NCBI GenBank assembly: GCA_014885115.2
Contig: WKLE02000868.1
Span: 1 to 13,939, forward strand
Direction of reading: 5' to 3'
Source of the DNA: Asterionellopsis glacialis
Lineage: Eukaryota; Bacillariophyta; Plagiogrammaphyceae; Rhaphoneidales; Asterionellopsidaceae
DNA: 13,939 nucleotides
Below, in pieces: positions 8,580-13,939 of the stretch (positions within the stretch are counted from its first letter, which is position 1; the number at the start of each line of letters is the position of its first letter). A program made the translations under genes and the position numbers. The notes under the pieces are model-generated. The model had not been told where the DNA came from and did no database searches. It was given only the letters and a program-made list of their open reading frames with translations.

Positions 8580-9086
8580 TCATGGCTTTTCTTTTCTTTC
8601 CTTTACACTTCCACCAAGAAGTGTCCAAGAACAAGGTAAACAGTCCCAATAGAATTGTTTTTTTTCATACGTTTTCTTGATTTTGGTAGGCTGCAGTAGA
8701 TGGAGCTTGGATGACTGTTTCAAGCTCTCAAGGTACTGCACACCAAGATAACTACCACTGTTTGGGCCTGTTGCGGAGCATTGGTACTGGTGACAGTATT
8801 TACAGTGCGTCTCTAATTGTTCTTGTTCTTTACCATGAAGAATCCAATCAGAGATCATGCTTTTGATGTTGTAGATGTTTGCAACACTATCCATAACATC
8901 ATGCAGGACACGAGCAAGAGGGGACGGGGATGGTACTAGAAGCTTCAGACATGAAGTACACAAAACAATCAAACAGGTTGTGAAACAAACAGCAAAGAGG
9001 AGCGTAAAAAAAGTGGGCAAACACTGCTCATCTACTTTAGTAAAAGTTGTGTAACTACTATGGACCAGTTGGGTTTGGTGAAACAA
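8580..9086 (-). other. Unassigned open frame upstream of the transposase remnant
   Basis: This 168-codon open frame opens on a TTG codon; the first ATG is roughly 65 codons in. The N-terminal part holds a strongly hydrophobic Cys-rich run (about residues 27-52) and the middle a Cys/His cluster, HCKYCHQYQC. It ends 57 bases before the transposase remnant in a different frame, so it may be the decayed N-terminal part of that element or of another one. It could also be a chance frame. I do not recognise it and do not call it a gene. Confidence 0.2.
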
Positions 9087-9324
9087 TGTGCATAGGAGTC
9101 AAGAGCTGAATTTAATGACAAAAAAGATGGTGTGGGAAGGAAGAGTCATAGACAGCTGTGAAGGCACTAGGCACTCTAGGAATAACAAACCAAAAAGTAA
9201 AATTACAATATATCTCAACTTTTGCAAAGATTTTGAACAACCAAAAAGAATAGAGGAAGTCAGACAATCAGTAATGGGAGAATGTCCTCCACCAATCGTT
9301 TTTAAAGAGGTTTTGGACAAAAGT

Positions 9325-9338
9325 GGCGATATATCGCC
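9325..9338. repeat. Perfect 14-bp palindrome GGCGATATATCGCC
   Basis: The 14 bases read the same on both strands, GGCGAT-AT-ATCGCC, with no spacer. It is about 370 bp upstream of the CDPK start and just outside the mobile-element debris. It could be a dimeric protein site, part of a transposon end, or chance. Confidence 0.45.
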
Positions 9339-9487
9339 GCCAATTCTGGGGCTCTGTGTTCTGCGATCTTCGATCCTTCCCTGTTTTTTTGGGGGTCCGT
9401 TTTTTGGGGATGGTTATCTCCAAGGGGGCAGCTGCGAACCCCTTCTCCTCGGGATTTTTTTCATCAACGCCACACCGCGAGCCAGTT

Positions 9488-9551
9488 AGGACCTAAGGAG
9501 CTACCGGTGGAACCTCTCTAGGAATACCCCATAGGTAGGACTATAGGTCCT
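9488..9551. repeat. Inverted repeat AGGACCTA ... TAGGTCCT with an internal TAGGACTA
   Basis: AGGACCTA (9488-9495) is the exact reverse complement of TAGGTCCT (9544-9551). The octamer TAGGACTA (9536-9543) abuts the right arm, so AGGAC and GTCCT can also pair in a shorter local stem around TATAG. The repeat lies 157-220 bp upstream of the kinase ATG, probably in its promoter or 5' UTR. Confidence 0.4.
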
Positions 9552-9639
9552 CTCTAGACGGCAAAGCAAAACTTCCAAACAAAGAAAGCGAACCCAAATA
9601 TAAGTGACTAGGCACAATCGCACATGGACCTTTTAGAAA

Positions 9640-9648
9640 TATAAAAAA
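9640..9648 (+). promoter_or_regulatory. TATA-like AT run upstream of the CDPK start
   Basis: TATAAAAAA begins 68 bases before the kinase ATG. The position would suit a TATA box with a short 5' UTR, but the region is AT-rich and the match could be chance. Confidence 0.2.
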
Positions 9649-9707
9649 TCGGAACAAAAAAGTGTTGATAGAATTCCTCAAGTTGTGAAGATCATTAAAA
9701 TAACGAG

Positions 9708-12101
9708 ATGGGGAATTCAGAAAGTTCGGAGGCGAAGCAGCAAGGTGTTTCAGTCAAGACGACAAATACAATCGAACCGACGTCCTTATCGTGGGAGGAT
9801 GATCCTGATGAGACGTATTCAGACCGTGACATGAAACATGATTCGAGACGAAGTGATACCGAATCTACACATTTAAAATCTCCCAATCTTCGACGAAATC
9901 TTATGAGAGAATGTAAGGAAAAGGACCCTCTGTTCTACTATGAGGTTATTGCAGTTCTGGGGGTTGGATCTATGGGTTCTGTGTCGAAGGTACGGAAGAG
10001 AGACCATGTCGTTGGTGGCTCTGCGCGACAAGAATTGCAACGAAAAAGCCCAGATCCCATTTGCATGCAAATTCCGTTTGTTCGGCCAATGATCAATTTT
10101 TGTTCAGAAAGAGGTCTTACATTTTCTCAGCGATCAGTTGACAGTTTTGGTCTCCAAACTTTTGATAATAATGATGATGACAATTCTGGTAGTGGAAGTT
10201 TCCGCAAAACTGGATCTTATGAAGTCTACTATGCGCTTAAATCTATTCATTTAAATCGAGTGACGGATGAAACTTTCATTAAAGAATTGAAGAATGAAAT
10301 CGAAATTTTAAAGACTTTGGATCATCCTCACATTGTCAGACCAATAGAAACATATGAACATAGAAATCAGCTATTCATGGCAATGGAATTATGCTCTGGA
10401 GGTGACCTTTATTCACGAGATCCATACACAGAGGAGCAAGCTGCACGGTACGTGCTCAGTGTCTCAATGCAGTAGTATTTGAAAGCTTTTTACGATTTCA
10501 AAATTCCAATGTAGTTTTCTAATGAGCAGGTTTCTCTTTTTCTTTCCAACTTTCTAATAAAGCATTGCAAACTCAATTTTGAGTGCTGTATCATACATGC
10601 ACGAACATAATATTGTTCACCGTGATCTAAAATACGAAAACATTCTCTTTGTGAATGATAGTCCGGAGAGTACCGTAAAGTTAATAGATTTTGGACTGTC
10701 AAAGAGATATTTACCTGCAAATCCTGCGTTATCTGAGGGAGTAGGAACAATCTACACGATGGCACCAGAAGTTTTGAGAGGGAATTACACATCCCAGGCC
10801 GATCTGTGGTCAATTGGTGTCATAACGTACATGCTATTGTCAAGTCAAATGCCATTTTATGGCAGAAAACGGTCAGTTTTTGTTGCTATATTCAATTCAA
10901 AATTTTCTTCATACTATCAATTCCTCGAAGGACAATTTTTTTCTTACTGTTGCTCATCATTCTTTTATTTCATCTAGGAGGCATATTGTTGAACTGATAA
11001 TGAAGTGCAAATATAATTTTAATGGGCGTAGGTGGAAGCATGTTTCCCCACAAGCAAAAAATTTTGTCCAGGATCTATTGGTGGCTGACCCAGATGAGCG
11101 TGCAACTGCGGACCAGGCTGCATCATGCAATTGGCTCAACCGGAGATACGGTGCAACTGTCCGTGGTCCACAAGTGGAAGAGATTGTAAGTGTGCATCAT
11201 TCTCTCAAGGCGTTTGCAGATTACAGCAAATTAAAGAAACTTGCACTTGCTGTCATTGCGCATAAATCGACAAGCGAGGAAATCGGTATTCTCCGAAAGG
11301 TATTTCAGCAGTATGATGCAAATGGGAAGGGAATAATTAATTTCGAACAATTCAAAGAGGCTCTCTCGCAAAAGGGTCATAGCGATGAAGAATTGGAAAC
11401 CATGTTCCAAGCAGTGGTAAGTATATTTGAGTGAGCTGCGAGAAATCTGACAGAAATCTGAAAAGTATATCTGACTTTCTATATCCTTGTAATTCGTCAC
11501 ACATATGCAGGATCTAGATGGTTCCGGAAAGATAAGGTATACTGAATTCTTAGCCGCAACAATTGAGGCTCGTGGAGCCATCGGTGAAGAACGGATTGCT
11601 GAGGCATTCGATCGACTGGATAGTGATGACTCAGGTTACATCTCCGCGGAGAATTTACGCGAACTTCTTGGTTCGGATCTTCCTGAGAGTGAAATAGATG
11701 ACATCCTTTGCGAATGCGCTTCGTCGCAAGATGGTCGAGTGTCTTATCATGAGTTTTTGTCTCTATGGGAAGTGCAAACGGAGGATAAACGAGATCAGAT
11801 GCTAACAGATTTAGTGGATATTAAATCTTGCGAATCTGGCCTATCGTCAGATTCATGGAACGACTTTGGAGTTGCTTCTACAAGTAGTCAAAACTCACGC
11901 ACAAGTAGCAGCGACAGCCCGGATGAGCAGGGCACGAATGAAGCCATAGAAGAAGAAAAGGAGGCTACTACAGCCAGAGCAAAGTTTATCGAGGAAAAAC
12001 ACCTTTCTGAAAGGAGGAAGAAAAACGCAAATATCAAGGTGCATTTCGTAGCCGATCCAACCACTGAAAGTGCCTCCCTTGGACAACCACTGTTAGCATG
12101 A
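9708..12101 (+). CDS. Calcium-dependent protein kinase (CDPK), four exons
   Basis: Ser/Thr kinase activated by Ca2+ through its own EF-hands. Exons: 9708-10447, 10563-10871, 10978-11416 and 11511-12101, giving 692 aa. An in-frame TAA at 9696-9698 fixes the start. MGNSESS fits an N-myristoylation signal (Gly2, Ser6) and has no nearby Cys for palmitoylation. The kinase core is complete: Gly-rich loop GVGSMGSV (85-92), Lys178 (YALK), Glu197, HRDLKYEN (266-273, catalytic Asp268), DFG (289-291) and APE (314-316). The insert of about 70 residues between loop and Lys178 is unusual. The autoinhibitory junction (FADYSKLKKLALAVIAHKS, 429-447) is typical. EF loops are at 463-474, 497-508, 533-544 and 566-577. 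Only the second is canonical: the first ends in Gln, the third ends in Asn, and the fourth has Ala and Ser at positions 1 and 3. A Ser-rich then charged tail follows (583-692). The membrane location is inferred. Confidence 0.93.
10448..10562 (+). other. CDPK intron 1 (115 bp, phase 2)
   Basis: The donor is GTACGT and the acceptor is TAATAAAG. Splicing joins CG and C into Arg247 and restores EEQAAR-IANSIL, the normal kinase sequence before the HRD loop. Without splicing the frame hits a TAG at 10473-10475. Confidence 0.9.
10872..10977 (+). other. CDPK intron 2 (106 bp, phase 2)
   Basis: The donor is GTCAGT and the acceptor TTTCATCTAG follows a T-rich tract. Splicing joins CG and G into Arg350 and restores MPFYGRK-R-RHIVELIMK, the expected region between kinase subdomains IX and X. 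The unspliced frame reaches a stop inside the intron. Confidence 0.88.
11417..11510 (+). other. CDPK intron 3 (94 bp, phase 0)
   Basis: The donor is GTAAGT and the acceptor is CATATGCAG. Splicing places Val496 before Asp497, so the intron falls exactly before the first calcium-binding residue of the second EF-hand. The unspliced frame stops at 11432-11434. Confidence 0.92.
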
Positions 12102-12342
12102 TTGCACAAAATATTATTTTTCACTTTGAAGTTGCGGGTGTACATTTAATTTTTTTTCCATTCTATAAAGTTTATGCCTTAATTTTTGTTCAAATTCAAC
12201 CGTAGTCGGGTTCTTTCTTCCGGTCATTTTTCATCTTGCTAAAAGCCTGATATAAAATCAATAATAATCGACGGAACCTTTTAAGCGTCTGTCTGTAACC
12301 GTTTTCTCGAAATCCCCGGATCCTCAAGGTGTCTATCTATTT

Positions 12343-13383
12343 ATGGTCCTACACTTTAGGACTTCAGACATCAGACCTGGCATCGTCAATCGTGATGTCA
12401 CATTATACCGACAGAATCTAGATTTCAGTAGAACCATGACCATGGAGCAACCGGTGATCAACGAAAGATCACCACTAGCTAAAAGCATCACGGCAGAGCA
12501 ATCTCGACGTCTTGCGTATAGAAAATTTGTACGACATCAACTTCCACTTTTAGCTGGTGCTTTGATTGTCCTGTCCATGATTGCTGGCGTTCTTGTAGTG
12601 TTTTTGACATCGTTTCGGAAGGTCAGTTTTCACCGGCGTGATGCAGAAGAGTCACTCTACGAGCTTAATAGTTTGAAGACTAAGCATACGTGGCCGAGTT
12701 GTGAATGTACCATTGTTCTCATGAGGCACTGCGAAAAACAAGGACCTCGTGTTTGGGATGACGCGGGAAACGAACATTGTTCTTACCTTGGGTTAGAGAG
12801 AGCAAATTTTCTTCCCACATTATTTGGAGGAAACGACGGCAAAGACGACACAAAATTACGCCGCTGGCCACCACCTATACATTTATATGGACGTAGTACA
12901 CATAAACCAGGTTCTGATCATTTGAATTTCCGCATGATCGAGACTTTGACCCCACTTGCTGAACAAGAAAATCTCGAAATCGATTCTCGATTCACTGTCG
13001 GACAAGAGACTGATTTGGCGTATGATTTCTTCCAGAACTTGGTCAAGGGGAAATATTGTGGACGTGTGGTTGTTATTAGCTGGAATCATCTCCGCATTGC
13101 CACTATGGCAATTGCATTGGGATGTGGGCCTAACCAGGGTTGCAGAGATAAGTGGCGTGATAACACGAACTTCGACGAATTATGGGAAATAAAATACGTG
13201 TTTGAACCACCAACGCTATACAATGAAACATTTGGAGTGCGTCGTCATACAAAGCAAAACAAAGGAACATGGATTACTTATGGGTATACATCAGAGCTTG
13301 GGTTCGATCCCTTAGAATATAGTAGAAATGCTGGAGATTATCCGATCAATGGTACACGCATTGGTGGCCGGTGGAATGGATAA
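12343..13383 (+). CDS. Single-pass membrane protein with a histidine-phosphatase-like domain
   Basis: The frame gives 346 aa from the first in-frame ATG. A later start at 12442 has a much better context (ACCATGG) and would give 313 aa; a third candidate is 12436. Numbering is from the first ATG. A basic segment (RRLAYRKFVRHQ, 55-66) precedes one hydrophobic helix (about 67-90), so the protein is probably type II with its domain in the lumen or outside. The domain begins with CTIVLMRHCEK (122-132), which fits the RH(G)E motif of the histidine phosphatase superfamily with Cys for the usual Gly and His129 as the likely nucleophile. A second candidate catalytic His is His249 in VVVISWNHLRIA. NET (294) and NGT (336) are possible N-glycosylation sites, consistent with a lumenal domain. 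The substrate is unknown. The gene starts 241 bp after the CDPK stop on the same strand. Confidence 0.8.
   Translation: MVLHFRTSDIRPGIVNRDVTLYRQNLDFSRTMTMEQPVINERSPLAKSITAEQSRRLAYRKFVRHQLPLLAGALIVLSMIAGVLVVFLTSFRKVSFHRRDAEESLYELNSLKTKHTWPSCECTIVLMRHCEKQGPRVWDDAGNEHCSYLGLERANFLPTLFGGNDGKDDTKLRRWPPPIHLYGRSTHKPGSDHLNFRMIETLTPLAEQENLEIDSRFTVGQETDLAYDFFQNLVKGKYCGRVVVISWNHLRIATMAIALGCGPNQGCRDKWRDNTNFDELWEIKYVFEPPTLYNETFGVRRHTKQNKGTWITYGYTSELGFDPLEYSRNAGDYPINGTRIGGRWNG
12346..12362. repeat. Perfect short hairpin GTCCTA-CACTT-TAGGAC
   Basis: GTCCTA (12346-12351) and TAGGAC (12357-12362) are exact reverse complements around a 5-nt spacer. They overlap the first codons of the longest reading of the next gene. 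The core is the same as in the hairpin at 851-873. The 240 bases between the kinase stop and this gene hold no other feature I can support. Confidence 0.4.
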
Positions 13384-13708
13384 TAGGATGCAGTTGAACA
13401 TGTCAGCTACATACAGTTTATAAAGAAAATACATGAAACGTTGACTAAAGCTGCAGTTACTACACCGGGCCGAGTTTCTCTGCAGGTGAGTTCAAGTTCA
13501 AACGCCACTCTCTGTCTGGTCGACTTCCTGCCACTCTCGTAGTATTTTCTAGGAATGTGTTACACGATACTTCTGAAAGCTCAAGATAAAGCGTAACGTA
13601 AGCTTTCGATTTCGGATCTCCAAGTTAAGGAACGTCTGCCGAAATAATCAAGCTCCAAGTTTGCTAGGAAAAGTGTTAGTCGATTTCTTAAATTGAAACG
13701 GTCTCTGA
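13384..13708. other. 3' flank of the phosphatase-like gene, with an open frame and a strong splice-donor match
   Basis: Straight after the tandem stops TAA TAG (13381-13386) the same frame stays open to a TAG near 13540, and inside it CAG|GTGAGT at 13483-13491 is a near-ideal splice donor. No in-frame ATG opens it. It may be 3' UTR, or an exon of another transcript using the AG at 13385-13386 as acceptor. GAAAGCT and AGCTTTC near 13575-13605 form a 7-bp inverted repeat. I see no RNA gene. Confidence 0.35.
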
Positions 13709-13939
13709 CTGCGACCCGACTCAGAAAATCGACGATATCTTCTGCGGATACCATCACTGGATTTAACTACTCACACAATTTTCTCTATACTCAATAATAA
13801 TGATGTCCCTACCGAACCTTCCTTTACGACCTTTGAATGTCTAGTAGGACCTAATGGTGTACAACAACAAGAACCAAAATTGGCCAAGCAGAGTGAAATT
13901 ATGAAAGTCCGCAGTACAGCCTATTATGAGTTCATGTTG
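13709..13939 (+). CDS. Possible 5' part or exon of an unrecognised gene running off the right edge
   Basis: A frame opens after a TGA at 13706-13708 and stays open for 77 codons to the end of the window. The first ATG in it is only at 13901. The translation has a mixed, protein-like composition (for example FECLVGPNGVQQQEPKLAKQ) but matches no family I know. If it is coding, its start is probably in an upstream exon. The frame is short enough to be chance in this AT-rich DNA. Confidence 0.25.
   Translation, partial: MRPDSENRRYLLRIPSLDLTTHTIFSILNNNDVPTEPSFTTFECLVGPNGVQQQEPKLAKQSEIMKVRSTAYYEFML

Larger units (their letters stand above)
9087..9707. other. Upstream region of the CDPK gene with several dyad symmetries
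   Basis: No supported gene lies here. A plus-strand frame at 9088-9489 starts on GTG, resembles nothing known, and ends in homopolymer-rich sequence (runs of T and G near 9384-9416), so it is not called. The region holds a 14-bp palindrome (9325-9338), a possible stem AAGGGG/CCCCTT (9422-9427 with 9439-9444) whose loop contains CAGCTG, an inverted repeat at 9488-9551, and an AT-rich stretch just before the kinase start. The promoter and 5' UTR of the kinase must be within it. Confidence 0.5.

Noticed and set aside
7281..9306. TTAA near 7281 and near 9302, each followed within a few bases by GATTGG when read inward, as possible PiggyBac ends
   Set aside because: Only six bases agree, at different distances from the TTAA, and TTAA is frequent in this AT-rich DNA. 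Not enough for terminal repeats.
9088..9489. 133-codon plus-strand frame upstream of the kinase
   Set aside because: It starts on GTG, ends in homopolymer-rich sequence, and has no recognisable domain. It overlaps the palindromes of the kinase upstream region.
13290..13315. GGGTTCGATCCC, which looks like a tRNA T-arm
   Set aside because: The stem does not pair over five bases, no D or anticodon arm fits around it, and the bases encode ELGFDPLEY in the phosphatase-like gene.

Overview
The window looks like a piece of a eukaryotic nuclear genome, most probably a diatom or another stramenopile. The reasons are a DUF6824-domain protein (a family I know mainly from diatoms), a calcium-dependent protein kinase (CDPK) split by three short GT-AG introns of 94-115 bp, a nucleus-encoded mitochondrial ribosomal protein with a presequence, and decayed transposable elements of eukaryotic type. 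There are no operons or ribosome binding sites. The sequence is AT-rich, with GA/CT and TG/CA tracts between genes.

Layout. At 2-460 (+) is the 3' end of an unrecognised Ser/Arg-rich protein. It converges on the mitochondrial uL15 gene at 1319-2230 (-). About 1.6 kb of gene-less DNA follows, holding a full CRE-type palindrome and half sites. Then comes the DUF6824 gene at 3807-5675 (-), whose N-terminal domain is followed by a long His/Gln/Ala/Thr/Pro-rich tail. From 5676 to about 9700 I see no intact gene. This stretch is a transposon graveyard: a frameshifted Ty1/copia-type Gag remnant (7238-7570, -) and a frameshifted, stop-ridden PiggyBac-like transposase remnant (7683-8523, -) that has lost its first catalytic Asp, plus unassigned ORFs. 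At 9708-12101 (+) lies the four-exon CDPK (692 aa by my splice model). A membrane-anchored histidine-phosphatase-like protein follows at 12343-13383 (+). The right end carries two open frames without a supported start.

How the genes work together. Nothing shows a shared pathway. The CDPK is the signalling gene of the window: it has an N-myristoylation signal, a complete kinase core with an insert of about 70 residues, an autoinhibitory junction and four EF-hands, of which only the second is canonical. The protein at the left edge has three RRxS sites of the kind basophilic kinases (PKA, CDPK) phosphorylate, but linking the two is speculation.

Most unusual items: the atypical calcium-sensing module and kinase insert of the CDPK, the two dead mobile-element genes side by side, and a recurring TAGGACTA octamer that forms perfect hairpins between genes. 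I found no clear sign of a wholly new system.
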